From an uncultured Rhodopila sp. (GTDB lineage: Bacteria > Pseudomonadota > Alphaproteobacteria > Acetobacterales > Acetobacteraceae): DNA of 64,000 nucleotides. The stretch spans positions 310,001 through 374,000 of the forward strand of contig NZ_CAJATU010000042.1 of NCBI RefSeq assembly GCF_903944925.1. The letters are read 5' to 3'. Below are positions 7,627-16,848 of the stretch, one piece after another. The translations under genes were made by a program, and so were the position numbers. Below the pieces are notes generated by a model, which was given only the letters and a program-made list of their open reading frames with translations, was not told the DNA's origin and did not search any database. Numbering within the stretch: the stretch's first letter is position 1; every line of letters starts with the position of its first letter.

Positions 7627-9459
7627 ATGCAAATTCGGAACGTCGCCATTATTGCCCATGTCGATCATGGCAAGACCACCCTCGTGGACAAGCTCCTCGG
7701 TCAATCGGGCGCGTTCCGTGAACACCAGGCGGTGACCGACCGCGCGCTCGATCGAAACGACCTCGAAAAGGAACGCGGCATCACCATCCTGGCGAAATGC
7801 GCCTCGGTGGTGTGGAAAGACACCCGCATCAACATCGTGGACACCCCCGGCCACGCCGATTTCGGCGGCGAGGTGGAGCGTATCCTGAACATGGTGGACG
7901 GCGCCCTGGTGCTGGTCGATGCCGCGGAAGGCGTGCTGCCGCAGACGAAATTCGTCGTCGGCAAGGCGCTGGCGCGCGGCATCCACCCGATCGTCATCAT
8001 CAACAAGGTGGACCGCCAGGACGCCCGCCCGGACGAAGTCCACACCGAGATCTTCGACCTGTTCGCCGCTTTGGGCGCCTCCGACAGCCAGCTCGATTTC
8101 CCGATGCTGTATGCCTCCGGCCGCAACGGCTGGGCCGACACCACGCTGGAGGGGCCGCGCAAGGACCTGCACGCGATGTTCGACCTGATCCTGTCGCATG
8201 TGCCGGAACCGACGGTGCTGCGCGACGCGCCGTTCGCCATGGTCGCGAGCATTCTTGAATATGACAACTTCCTCGGCCGCGTGCTGACCGGGCGCGTCGA
8301 GCAGGGCACCGGCAAGATCAACATGCAGGTCAAGGTGCTGCGCCAGGACGGCAGCGTCGTGGAAACCGGCCGCCTGACCAAGCTGCTGTCGTTCCGCGGG
8401 CTGGAGCGGGTGCCGGTGGACGAGGTCGCGGCGGGCGACATCATCGCCGTGGCCGGCCTGTCCGAGAGCACCATCCCTGACACCATCGGCGCGCCGGAGC
8501 TGACCGCTCCGCTGGAAGCCATCCCGGTCGACCCGCCGACATTGGCGATGACCTTCCGCATCAACGACAGCCCGCTGGCCGGGCGCGAGGGCAAGAAGGT
8601 CACGTCGCGGCAGATCCGCGAGCGGCTGTTCCGCGAGTCGGAAGGCAATGTCGCCATCAAGGTCACGGACTCGAACGAAACCGACGCGTTCGAAGTGGCG
8701 GGCCGCGGCGAACTCCAGTTGGGCGTGCTGATCGAGCAGATGCGCCGCGAGGGTTTCGAACTCACCATCGGCCGCCCGCGCGTACTGACACGGCGCAACC
8801 CGGAGACCAACGAACGGGAAGAGCCGATGGAGGAGGTGCTGGTCGACGTGGACGAGCCCTACACCGGCATCGTGGTGGAAAAGCTGGCGCGGCGGAAGGG
8901 CGACATGCGCGACATGCGTCCGTCCGGCGGCGGCAAGGTCCGCATGACCTTCAACATCCCCAGCCGCGGGCTGATTGGCTACCACAACGAGTTCCTGACC
9001 GACACGCGCGGCACTGGCATCATGAACCGGCTGTTCGCGGGGTACGGCCCGTGGAAGGGCCAGATCGAAGGCCGCCGCGCCGGGTCGCTGATCTCGACCG
9101 AAGCCGGTGAGGCGGTGCAATACGCCCTGTGGTACATCCAGGAACGCGGCACGATGTTCGTCAGCCCCGGCGAGAAGGTCTACCAGGGCATGATCCTGGG
9201 CGAGCATTCGCGTGAGTCCGATCTGGAAGTGAACCCGATCAAGGAGAAGAAGCTGACCAACATCCGCGCCGCCGGCAAGGATGAGGCGATGCTGCTGATC
9301 CCGCCGCGGAAAATGAGCCTGGAGCAGGCGATCGCCTATGTCGAGGACGACGAGTTCGTCGAGGTGACGCCGTCCGCCATCCGGCTGCGCAAGCGCTACC
9401 TCGACCCGAACGAGCGCAAGCGCTACGAGCGCAAGATCGACGCCGACGCGGCGGCCTGA
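7627..9459 (+). CDS. typA: translational GTPase TypA/BipA
   Basis: This 610-residue ribosome-associated GTPase is used in ribosome assembly and stress adaptation. The G1 motif AHVDHGKTTL is at residues 10-19. The switch and G3 region (ERGITILAK, VDTPGHADFGGEVERIL) and the G4 motif NKVDR follow. EF-Tu-like domain II, EF-G-like domains III and V, and a BipA-specific C-terminal region with RKRYLDPNERKR complete the protein. Length and domain order match the family, and the ATG at 7627 directly begins the conserved N-terminus MQIRNVAIIAHVDH. It is monocistronic in appearance. Confidence 0.97.
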   Translation: MQIRNVAIIAHVDHGKTTLVDKLLGQSGAFREHQAVTDRALDRNDLEKERGITILAKCASVVWKDTRINIVDTPGHADFGGEVERILNMVDGALVLVDAAEGVLPQTKFVVGKALARGIHPIVIINKVDRQDARPDEVHTEIFDLFAALGASDSQLDFPMLYASGRNGWADTTLEGPRKDLHAMFDLILSHVPEPTVLRDAPFAMVASILEYDNFLGRVLTGRVEQGTGKINMQVKVLRQDGSVVETGRLTKLLSFRGLERVPVDEVAAGDIIAVAGLSESTIPDTIGAPELTAPLEAIPVDPPTLAMTFRINDSPLAGREGKKVTSRQIRERLFRESEGNVAIKVTDSNETDAFEVAGRGELQLGVLIEQMRREGFELTIGRPRVLTRRNPETNEREEPMEEVLVDVDEPYTGIVVEKLARRKGDMRDMRPSGGGKVRMTFNIPSRGLIGYHNEFLTDTRGTGIMNRLFAGYGPWKGQIEGRRAGSLISTEAGEAVQYALWYIQERGTMFVSPGEKVYQGMILGEHSRESDLEVNPIKEKKLTNIRAAGKDEAMLLIPPRKMSLEQAIAYVEDDEFVEVTPSAIRLRKRYLDPNERKRYERKIDADAAA

Positions 9460-9586
9460 TCGTCGCGCGGGGCACGGATTGCAGAAAAGCAAGAAGAATC
9501 TACTTTCCGGGACGCCGCATCCTAAGAATCTCGCGAATTCGCAATAGTCTCGACCGGAGGCTGTTCCGCGGTCTAAGATCATTGCG

Positions 9587-9706
9587 ATGGAGTTCCTCGC
9601 ACAAAGCTTCGCCGGGATCTGGGAGGCAACCCGCTCGCAGCCGCTGCTGATCGCGGCCTGCGCGGCGGCCGGCCTGTACATGTCGTTCCGGCAGCGGCGG
9701 GGATAG
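9587..9706 (+). CDS. small single-span membrane protein (hypothetical)
   Basis: A 39-codon frame begins MEFLAQSFAGIWEATR and continues with a hydrophobic segment (PLLIAACAAAGLYM) and a basic tail FRQRRG. It ends 4 bp before the start of the hybrid histidine kinase, which suggests translational coupling. A GGAGG at 9556-9560 is too distant to serve as its ribosome binding site, so the frame is only moderately supported. Nothing identifies a function. Confidence 0.35.
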   Translation: MEFLAQSFAGIWEATRSQPLLIAACAAAGLYMSFRQRRG

Positions 9707-9710
9707 CGGC

Positions 9711-12275
9711 ATGCCCCTGCGGCACGCTTCGCGCTTGTCCCGCCTGCTCGCACGGGCAGGCGTCTGGCATGTCATGCTCGTCGGCTTCACCCTGGCACTC
9801 ACCTGGATCTTCCTGGTAACCGACCTGCGCGAGGAACACCGCGACGCCATCGCGGGCGCGGAGAGGGAAACCAACGCACTGGCGCGGGGCCTGGGGGAAA
9901 CCACACTCGCCTCCTTCGACACGATCGACCAGACGCTGAAGGATCTGCGCGAAGCCTACGTCCGCGATCCCGCCCATTTCGACATCCGGACATGGTTCGC
10001 GGACCACCGGTTCGGCACCGGGCTGATCATCCAGGCATCGATCGTCGGCCCGGACGGGTTCGTGGTGCAAAGCAACCTGCCGCTGCCCGATCGCACCGAC
10101 CTGTCGGACCGGGAGCATATCAGGTTCCAGAAGACCTCGTTCGGCGACGAGTTGTTCATCAGCAAGCCGGTGCTCGGCCGCGTTTCGAAGCGCAAATCCC
10201 TCAACGCCACGCGCAAGATCATCGCCCCCGATGGCAGCTACGGCGGCACGGTGGTGGTCTCCGCCGGCCTCGATTACCTGACGCGCTTCTATGAATCGCT
10301 CTCGGCCCGCGGCGTCATTGCGCTCATCGGCAGCGACGATGGCATCATCCGCTCCCGAGCTCCGGTGGACATGGAGCTTATCGGCACCCGCGACGCCGAC
10401 ATCGACCGCATGATGGCCGGCAACCGCAGCGGGTCGTTGCGCACCGACACCGCCGGTGGCGCGGTGGACCGCATCGCCAGCTACCGCGTGCTGCAAAAGT
10501 ATCCCCTGGTCGTCGAGGTCGCGCTCGATGCCGCCGAGGTCTTCGACCAGTACAATCGCGACCTGAAGCGCTACGCCGTCGCCGGCGGCATCCTGACCGT
10601 GCTGTTCCTGGTTGTCGGCACATTGCTGGTGCGCCAGCGCCGGCGTCTGCTGGCCAGCAGCGGCGCCTTGACGGCGACCTTGGAGAACATCTCGCAAGGC
10701 ATCCTGATGGTGGATGCCAACGGCAACGTGCCGGTCGTCAACCGCCGGGCGATCGAACTGCTCAGGCTGCCGAACTCGCTGATGGAGCGCAAACCGTCGT
10801 TCCAGGAGATCCTCGCCTATCAGCTCGCCACCAACGAGTTCGGCCGCGGCGAGGACGTCAATCCGGACTTCATCCAGTTCGTCGCGTCGGGCGGCCTGTC
10901 CAGCGCATTGCCGTTTTATGAGCGTGTCCGCCCCGACGGCACGGCCCTGGAGATTCGCACCCAGCAGCTTCCCGACGGCGGCGCCGTGCGCACCTATACC
11001 GACACCACCGAGCGCAAGCGCAACGAGCTGACCTTGGCCGCGGCGCGCGATGCCGCCGAAGCCGGCGCCCGCGCCCGGGCTGAGTTCATCGCCGTCATGA
11101 GCCACGAGATCCGCACCCCGCTGAACGGCATCCTCGGTGTGGCAGAACTGCTCCAGGGCCTCGAGCTTTCGCCGGTGGCCGCGGAATATGCCAACGTGAT
11201 CAGTGCCAGCGGCACGCACCTGCTGCAGATCATCAACGATATCCTGGATTTTTCCAGCCTCGACGCGGCCCGGCTGGACCTTGAGGAAGGCGTGTTCGAC
11301 ATTCGCGAGGTCGTCCGCCAGGCGATCGCGTTGCTCGGCCACCAGGCGAAGCAGAAGGGCCTGGAGCTGACCCTCGACGTCGCGCCCGACGTCCCCGCCC
11401 GGGTGTTCGGCGATGCCCAGCGGCTGCGCCAGATCGTCCTGAACCTCGCCGGCAACGGCGTGAAGTTCACCCTGCAAGGCTCCGTCGCCATTGCGGTCCG
11501 CAAAGTCCGCGATGAGTCCGACGGGGTGCGCATCGGCTTCAGCATCGCCGACACCGGCATCGGCATCAGCGCCGAGGCACAGGGGCGGCTGTTCAACGAG
11601 TTCACCCAGGGCGACAGCTCGATCCGGCGGCGGTTCGGCGGCAGCGGCCTCGGCCTGGCGATCACCCGCCGGCTGGTGGAGCTTATGGACGGCCATGTCA
11701 GCGTCGAAAGCATGCCCGGCGCCGGCAGCACCTTCCGCTTCGACCTGCGGCTGCGCAATCCGCCGCCCGATGCCCCGCCGGCTCCGCTGCCGCCGCCGCC
11801 GGGGCGGCCGCAGGCGGCCCCGGTCCTGGCCGAACCCGCCGCGGTTGCGGCGGCAGCGGACGCTCCGGCGGCCGAACCGGCGGCGAACGCGGGCGGCTTG
11901 CGCATCCTGCTCGCCGAGGACAACGCCACCAACCGGTTCGTCGCAACCCGCATGCTGGAGCGGCTGGGGCATGACGTGCAGAGCGTCGTGGATGGGCAGG
12001 CCGCGGTGGAGGCCGTGACGGCAGGAGACCATGACCTCGTGCTGATGGACATGATGATGCCCGAAATGGACGGGCTGACCGCGACGCGGGTGATCCGCGC
12101 GATGGATGGGCCGAAATCCCGCATCCCGATCATCGGCCTGACGGCGAACGCGATGGAGACCGACGCGGAAGCCTGCCGCGAGGCCGGGATGGACGGCTTC
12201 GTCACCAAGCCGGTCAAGGCGGCCCGGCTGGAGGAGGCCATGCGGGAGGTGCTCGACGAGCGCGTCGGCGGGTGA
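9711..12275 (+). CDS. hybrid sensor histidine kinase/response regulator
   Basis: This 854-residue inner-membrane sensor kinase has a membrane segment near residues 20-40, a periplasmic PDC/Cache-like sensor region to about residue 285, and a second membrane segment near 287-307. A PAS domain follows at about 315-435. The HisKA domain carries the phospho-accepting H465 in MSHEIRTPLNG, and the HATPase domain has N-box, ADTGIGIS and GGSGLGLAI motifs. A Pro/Ala-rich linker leads to a receiver domain with D780 in LMDMMMPEMDG and the conserved Lys in FVTKPVK. No response regulator gene is adjacent, so output probably goes through a separate phosphotransfer protein. The signal is unknown. Confidence 0.95.
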   Translation: MPLRHASRLSRLLARAGVWHVMLVGFTLALTWIFLVTDLREEHRDAIAGAERETNALARGLGETTLASFDTIDQTLKDLREAYVRDPAHFDIRTWFADHRFGTGLIIQASIVGPDGFVVQSNLPLPDRTDLSDREHIRFQKTSFGDELFISKPVLGRVSKRKSLNATRKIIAPDGSYGGTVVVSAGLDYLTRFYESLSARGVIALIGSDDGIIRSRAPVDMELIGTRDADIDRMMAGNRSGSLRTDTAGGAVDRIASYRVLQKYPLVVEVALDAAEVFDQYNRDLKRYAVAGGILTVLFLVVGTLLVRQRRRLLASSGALTATLENISQGILMVDANGNVPVVNRRAIELLRLPNSLMERKPSFQEILAYQLATNEFGRGEDVNPDFIQFVASGGLSSALPFYERVRPDGTALEIRTQQLPDGGAVRTYTDTTERKRNELTLAAARDAAEAGARARAEFIAVMSHEIRTPLNGILGVAELLQGLELSPVAAEYANVISASGTHLLQIINDILDFSSLDAARLDLEEGVFDIREVVRQAIALLGHQAKQKGLELTLDVAPDVPARVFGDAQRLRQIVLNLAGNGVKFTLQGSVAIAVRKVRDESDGVRIGFSIADTGIGISAEAQGRLFNEFTQGDSSIRRRFGGSGLGLAITRRLVELMDGHVSVESMPGAGSTFRFDLRLRNPPPDAPPAPLPPPPGRPQAAPVLAEPAAVAAAADAPAAEPAANAGGLRILLAEDNATNRFVATRMLERLGHDVQSVVDGQAAVEAVTAGDHDLVLMDMMMPEMDGLTATRVIRAMDGPKSRIPIIGLTANAMETDAEACREAGMDGFVTKPVKAARLEEAMREVLDERVGG

Positions 12276-12445
12276 AGCTGTCGCGTGCCAGTCCGGCCAT
12301 GGCGTCGAGCGGACCGCGCCGCAACTTGCCAGATCGTCCAAAGTCCCGCGTCGCAATTTGCGAATCCCGGCCACAACCCGGGCGATCCGGCTGGCACGAC
12401 CCTTGCGATCCATCCCGCAGCGAAAGCAGACAAGGAATTGCCGTC

Positions 12446-14236
12446 ATGTGTGGTATCGTCGGAATGGTCAACGGGCATCCCGTCGCGCGCGACCTGGTGA
12501 CCGCGCTCGGTCGGCTGGAGTATCGCGGCTACGATTCCGCCGGTATCGCCGTGGCCGGGCCCGGCTTCGACCTGCGCAAGGTCGTCGGCGGCATCTCGGT
12601 TCTGATGGACAGCATCGGCAACGGCTTCGCGGGGCACGCCGGCGTCGGCCATACGCGATGGGCCACGCACGGCCGCGCCGAGCTCCGCAACGCGCATCCG
12701 CATGTCTGGCAGGGCGTCGCGGTCGTGCATAACGGCATCATCGAGAACCACCGCAGCCTGCGATCCGGCATGCTGCAACGCGGCGAGACCTTCGAAAGCG
12801 AAACCGACAGCGAAGTGATCCCGCATCTGATCGCGGCCGCCCGCGCCGCCGGAGCAGGGCCGGTGGACGCCGTTCGCGGCGCCTGCGCCGAACTGCAGGG
12901 CGACTACGCCATCGCGGTGCTGTTCGAGGACGCGCCCGACCGCGTCATCGTCGCCCGCCAGGGCAGCCCGGTGATGGTCGCGCGCGGCCCGCAGACCGCC
13001 GCGGTCGCCTCCGATCCCGCCGCGCTGGCTTCGCTGTGCGACGACTACGCGGCCCTGGAAGACGGCGACCTCGCCGAACTCTCCATCGAGGGCGTCACCA
13101 TCTATGACGGCGACGGCTGCCTGACCCGGCGGCGCTGGCGGAAGCTCGAGGGCGCTGAGGACGATGGCCGGGCCCAGGTCTATGGGTCCTTCACCCGCGC
13201 CGAGATCGCCGCCCAGCCCGAGGCGCTGCGGCACACCGACTCCAGGCTGCGCGACCGCGTCATCCCGCTGCACATTGCCGAGGCCGAGCGTCTGCTGCTC
13301 GTCGGCTGCGGCAGTTCCATGCATGCCGCTGCGGCGGTGCGGCCCTGGCTGGAATGCCTCACCGGCATCCCCTGCGATCTGGAGGCGGCCAGCGAATGCC
13401 GCACCCGCGAGGCGCCACTGTCGCGCGGCACCGTTGGCGTGCTGGTATCGCAGTCCGGTGAGACCGCCGACATGCTGGCGGTCATGGAGATGCTGCAGAC
13501 GCGCAACGTGCCGCTGGTCGCGGTCGTGAACGTGCCGCACTCGCAGATGGCGCGGGGCGCGGATCTGTCGTGGCCGACTGAGGCCGGGCGCGAGCACGGC
13601 GTGGCCGCGACCAAAAGCTTCACCTGCCAGATCCTGGCGCTGATCCGCTTCGGCCTGGCGATGGGCCTGCACCGCGGAACCGTGACGCTCGACACGATGG
13701 TCGCGGTCGAGCGGGAGCTGACCGGGGTGGCGGCCGTGTGCGTGCGCGCGGAGAAACTGGAGGTGCAGTTCGAGGCGATTGCCGAGCGGCTGGTGCAAGA
13801 GGGCGAGGCCCTGTTCATCGGCCGCGGTTCGGCCGCGGCGATGGCGGCCGAGGGCGCGCTGAAGCTCCAGGAGCTGTCCTACCTGCGGGCCGACGCCTAC
13901 GCCGCCGGTGAGCTGAAATACGGCGCGATCGCGACGGTGCGGGAAGGCTCGCCGGTGCTCGTCTGCGCCGGCGCCGGGCAATACGCGCACAAGACGCTGG
14001 CCAACGCCGAGGAAGTCCGTGCCCGCGGCGCCTACGTCATCGCCCTGGTCGACGACGCCTCCGCCGCCGCCTTCGCACCGGTCGCGGATGAGCTGGTGGT
14101 GCTGCCGGGCGCCGGCCTGGGCACTCTGTTCGCGCAGGCGGTGGCGATCCAGTTGATCGCGGTGCATGCGGCGATTTTGCTGAACCATCCGGTCGATCGT
14201 CCGCGCAACCAGGCGAAACCTGTTACCGTCGCGTGA
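12446..14236 (+). CDS. glmS: glutamine--fructose-6-phosphate aminotransferase (isomerizing)
   Basis: This 596-residue enzyme makes glucosamine-6-phosphate from fructose-6-phosphate and glutamine, feeding peptidoglycan, lipid A and exopolysaccharide synthesis. The N-terminal Ntn glutaminase domain starts MCGIVGM with nucleophile Cys2 and continues LEYRGYDSAGIAV, THGRAEL and VVHNGIIEN. Two SIS sugar-isomerase domains follow (GCGSSMHAA, SQSGETADML, GRGSAAAMAAEGALKLQE). The C-terminus DRPRNQAKPVTVA is the family ending. The ATG at 12446 has AAGGAA at 12432-12437. No glmS ribozyme is expected or seen. It precedes a polysaccharide gene block that would consume its product. Confidence 0.97.
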   Translation: MCGIVGMVNGHPVARDLVTALGRLEYRGYDSAGIAVAGPGFDLRKVVGGISVLMDSIGNGFAGHAGVGHTRWATHGRAELRNAHPHVWQGVAVVHNGIIENHRSLRSGMLQRGETFESETDSEVIPHLIAAARAAGAGPVDAVRGACAELQGDYAIAVLFEDAPDRVIVARQGSPVMVARGPQTAAVASDPAALASLCDDYAALEDGDLAELSIEGVTIYDGDGCLTRRRWRKLEGAEDDGRAQVYGSFTRAEIAAQPEALRHTDSRLRDRVIPLHIAEAERLLLVGCGSSMHAAAAVRPWLECLTGIPCDLEAASECRTREAPLSRGTVGVLVSQSGETADMLAVMEMLQTRNVPLVAVVNVPHSQMARGADLSWPTEAGREHGVAATKSFTCQILALIRFGLAMGLHRGTVTLDTMVAVERELTGVAAVCVRAEKLEVQFEAIAERLVQEGEALFIGRGSAAAMAAEGALKLQELSYLRADAYAAGELKYGAIATVREGSPVLVCAGAGQYAHKTLANAEEVRARGAYVIALVDDASAAAFAPVADELVVLPGAGLGTLFAQAVAIQLIAVHAAILLNHPVDRPRNQAKPVTVA

Positions 14237-14272
14237 TAGTTTCGCGCATGCAACCAGAAAGCGAGCCAAGCC

Positions 14273-14980
14273 ATGTCTGCCGCCGCCCTGAAAACCTGGG
14301 TCAAGTCGCGTGAAACCCCGCTGTCCCGGTTCGCCTATTGCGCCTTCAGCAGCCTGAGAACCGTCCGTGTACCGGTGATCCGGCCATTGCATCGGACGCT
14401 GTATGCGATGCATCTGGCGGTGCGGCAGGCGATTCAGGAATCGACCCGCATCTTCTGGTACACGCCGCTGTTCGCCAGCCGGCTGGAAACCCCGGCGCCC
14501 GGGCTGCTGCTGTATAGCGGCATGCCGCAGGTTATCGGACCGCTGCGCATCCGCGTCGGGCGCGGCACCCGCATCAGCGGCATATCCACGTTCATCGGCC
14601 GCTCCGCCACCGCCGCCCCGCTGCTGGATATCGGCGACAATGTCGATATCGGCTGGCAGAGCACGATCTCCGTCGGCACCCGGATCGAAATCGGCGACAA
14701 TGTCCGCCTCGCCGGGAAATGCATGCTGGCGGGGTTTCCCGGCCACCCGCTGGACCCGGCGGATCGCGCCGCCGGCCTGCCCGACACGCCCGACCAGATC
14801 GGCGACATCGTGCTGGAGCGCGACGTCTGGCTGGCGACCGGGGTGACCGTCCTGGCGGGCGTGCGCATCGGCGCCGCCACGGTGGTCGCGGCCGGCAGCG
14901 TGGTCACGCGCGACCTGCCGCCGGGCGTGCTGGCGGCCGGGGTTCCCGCCCGCGTCATTCGCTCGCTGGCGGCCGGATGA
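14273..14980 (+). CDS. left-handed beta-helix acyltransferase (hexapeptide repeat)
   Basis: This 235-residue cytosolic acyltransferase is probably an O-acetyltransferase using acetyl-CoA on a sugar. After an N-terminal alpha-helical region of about 70 residues, hexapeptide repeats form a beta-helix (IRVGRGTRISGIS, LDIGDNVDIGWQ, IEIGDNVRLAGKC). The CoA-binding coil is VWLATGVTVLAGVRIGAATV, ending in VPARVIRSL, as in WcaF/NodL/CysE-like enzymes. The C-terminus overlaps the next glycosyltransferase by 4 bp (ATGA), which places it in the polysaccharide operon. Confidence 0.85.
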   Translation: MSAAALKTWVKSRETPLSRFAYCAFSSLRTVRVPVIRPLHRTLYAMHLAVRQAIQESTRIFWYTPLFASRLETPAPGLLLYSGMPQVIGPLRIRVGRGTRISGISTFIGRSATAAPLLDIGDNVDIGWQSTISVGTRIEIGDNVRLAGKCMLAGFPGHPLDPADRAAGLPDTPDQIGDIVLERDVWLATGVTVLAGVRIGAATVVAAGSVVTRDLPPGVLAAGVPARVIRSLAAG

Positions 14981-16107
14981 CCGACCTGATCGTCTTCGGC
15001 GAGGATTGGGGGGCGCATCCGTCCTCCACCCAGCATCTGGTGTCGCATCTGCCGGGACCGCGCCGCATCGTCTGGGTCAACTCCATCGGCCTGCGCCGCC
15101 CGCGGCTGACCTTGGGCGATGCCGGGCGGGTGGTCCGCAAGCTGGTGTCCGCGGTTCGCCCGTCCGCGCGCCCCGCGCGCGCCGCCGCACCCCCTGCCCC
15201 CGGCCCCGTCGTGCAGCCGATAATACTGCCGATGGCGCGGGGTGCTCTGGCGCGGGGGCTGAACCGCAGGCTGCTGGCCCGCAAAGTCGGCGCCGCCGCC
15301 CGCGCCGCGCGGCTATACCGGCCGGTGCTGTGGATATCGCTGCCCTCCGCCATCGATGCGGTTGGGGCGTTGGACGAGTCTGCGGTGGTCTATTACTGCG
15401 GCGACGATTTCGGCGCGCTGGCCGGGGTCGATCACGCACGCTGCCTGGAGATGGAGGCGGAACTGGCGGCGCGGGCGGACCTGATCCTGGCCGCAAGCCC
15501 GGCGATGGCGGCGCGATTTCCGGCGTCGAAGACGCATGTGCTGCCGCATGGCGCGGACCTTGGCCTGTTCGGCACGCCCGTGCCGCGGGCGGCGGATTTG
15601 CCGGACGGGCCGGTGGCGGGGTTCTACGGCACCCTGGCGGAATGGCTGGACTACAGCCTGATCGCCGCCACCGCCGGGCTGTTGCCGGATTGGCGGTTCG
15701 TGTTTGTCGGCCCCATCGGCGCCGATGTCTCGGCGATTGCCGGACTGCCGAACGTGTCGCTGTTGGGCGCGAGGCCGCATGCCGCCTTGCCGTCTTATGC
15801 ACAGCATTGGACCGCGGGGCTGATCCCGTTCCTCGACAACGCGCAGATCCGGGCGTCAAATCCGCTGAAGCTGCGGGAGTATCTGGCGGCGGGCCGGCCA
15901 ATCGTGGCGACGCCGTTTCCGGCGATGCTGCCGTATGCGGAGCATCTGGCGGTGGCGACGACGCCGGAAGCGTTCGCGGATGCGCTGCGCGCGGCGCCGG
16001 CCGATCCATTCGGCGCGGCAGCCAGGCGGCAGGCGGCCGTGGCGGGTGAGAGCTGGGACGCCCGCGCGGCGGACGCGGCAGCGTTGATCGACGGGCTGGG
16101 GCGATAA
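14977..16107 (+). CDS. glycosyltransferase, GT-B fold
   Basis: This 376-residue protein has the two Rossmann-like halves of GT-B enzymes. VVYYCGDDFGAL and ADLILAASPAMAARFP lie near the centre, THVLPHGADLGLF follows, and a C-terminal donor-binding part includes ASNPLKLREYLAAGRPIVAT. It should transfer a sugar from a nucleotide donor to a growing lipid-linked glycan at the inner face of the membrane. The start at 14977 overlaps the acyltransferase stop. A much longer in-frame upstream extension lies over that gene and is rejected. The donor sugar cannot be deduced. Confidence 0.85.
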   Translation: MTDLIVFGEDWGAHPSSTQHLVSHLPGPRRIVWVNSIGLRRPRLTLGDAGRVVRKLVSAVRPSARPARAAAPPAPGPVVQPIILPMARGALARGLNRRLLARKVGAAARAARLYRPVLWISLPSAIDAVGALDESAVVYYCGDDFGALAGVDHARCLEMEAELAARADLILAASPAMAARFPASKTHVLPHGADLGLFGTPVPRAADLPDGPVAGFYGTLAEWLDYSLIAATAGLLPDWRFVFVGPIGADVSAIAGLPNVSLLGARPHAALPSYAQHWTAGLIPFLDNAQIRASNPLKLREYLAAGRPIVATPFPAMLPYAEHLAVATTPEAFADALRAAPADPFGAAARRQAAVAGESWDARAADAAALIDGLGR

Positions 16108-16201
16108 CCGGGCTGGCGCACACGGCCGGGACGGCCGGCATTCCCGGGACCAGCGGGACAGTGCGAAACACGTTCGTGACAGCGGTGCCAGTGTTGAAAA
16201 A

Positions 16202-16228
16202 CTGACTCGGGTACATTATTGATATAGT
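16202..16228 (+). promoter_or_regulatory. possible promoter of the lipoprotein/Wzz/GT block
   Basis: The 192 bp before the lipoprotein gene contain an AT-rich stretch with TATAGT (16223-16228) as a possible -10. CTGACT (16202-16207) could be a -35 at 15 bp spacing; a better TTGAAA at 16194 is too far. This marks the likely break between the two glycan transcription units, but the match is weak. Confidence 0.25.
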
Positions 16229-16299
16229 ATGCGTTGCATTCTCGGCGCGCAGCACTGGATCATGCCGTTGCCGCGGCGCCTCCGGCTGGAGCGGAAACG

Positions 16300-16848
16300 A
16301 TGCGCCGGCTTTCCCGTCGCCCGGTCCTTTCATACGCAACCGTCCGGAAACTCACCTGGATGATGGCGCTGCTGGTTGCTGCGTGCTCGCACGATCCGAT
16401 CCGCTACATCCCCGAAACCGACCGGGCCATGCTGCAGGCGCAGGATCGGCTCGGCACCGGCGACCGGACCGGCCAGCCGATAAGCGTCGACGAAATGCTG
16501 CAGCGAGCCAAATCGACCGCCGAAAACAAGGCGTCGCCGTCCCGGGTGGTGATCCGCTTCGACGGCGATGCGGTGCAGCCGGATGCGGCGCAACGCGACA
16601 CGCTGCGGCGGTTCGCCGAACAGTCGCACACGGGTTCGCTTACTGTGACCAGCCATCCGGGCAGTTTCGACGATGCCGGCTCGCCGGTGCTGGGTCAGCG
16701 GCGGGCGATCGCCGTCTCGCGGGAACTGTCGGCCGTCGTGGCCGACGTGCAGATGCGGTTCGAGCCGGAGGTACCCCCGGGGGTCGTCGTTGTGTCGCTC
16801 GGCCGCCCGGCGCCGCCGGCCGTCGCGCCGGACAATCCAGCGCCATGA
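16300..16848 (+). CDS. lipoprotein, possible periplasmic OmpA-like fold
   Basis: This 182-residue lipoprotein has a basic N-terminus (MRRLSRRP), a hydrophobic segment and the lipobox LVAAC-S near residue 28. The mature part has a pattern resembling OmpA-like/peptidoglycan-binding modules (VVIRFDGDAVQPDAAQRDTL, then LGQRRAIAVSRELS), which is only a suggestion. The ATG at 16300 is preceded by GGAGCGGAAACG; in-frame ATG 16234 lacks support. It overlaps the Wzz-like gene by 4 bp, so the two are probably co-translated, and it may be an envelope partner of the polysaccharide co-polymerase. Confidence 0.65.
   Translation: MRRLSRRPVLSYATVRKLTWMMALLVAACSHDPIRYIPETDRAMLQAQDRLGTGDRTGQPISVDEMLQRAKSTAENKASPSRVVIRFDGDAVQPDAAQRDTLRRFAEQSHTGSLTVTSHPGSFDDAGSPVLGQRRAIAVSRELSAVVADVQMRFEPEVPPGVVVVSLGRPAPPAVAPDNPAP

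Noticed and set aside
7603-9753. Minus-strand frame of about 716 codons opposite typA
   Set aside because: It is a codon shadow of the TypA gene, with repeated His/Asp/Arg/Leu patterns typical of such shadows.
12276-12445. Possible glmS ribozyme or other riboswitch before glmS
   Set aside because: glmS ribozymes are a feature of Gram-positive bacteria, and the 170-bp spacer lacks recognisable structure beyond the ribosome binding site.
10994-14746. A minus-strand open frame of about 1250 codons opposite the kinase and glmS
   Set aside because: It lies opposite two clearly homologous genes, has low-complexity Arg/Ser/Ala/Gly composition and no recognisable domain. In GC-rich DNA such antisense frames arise from the rarity of stop codons.
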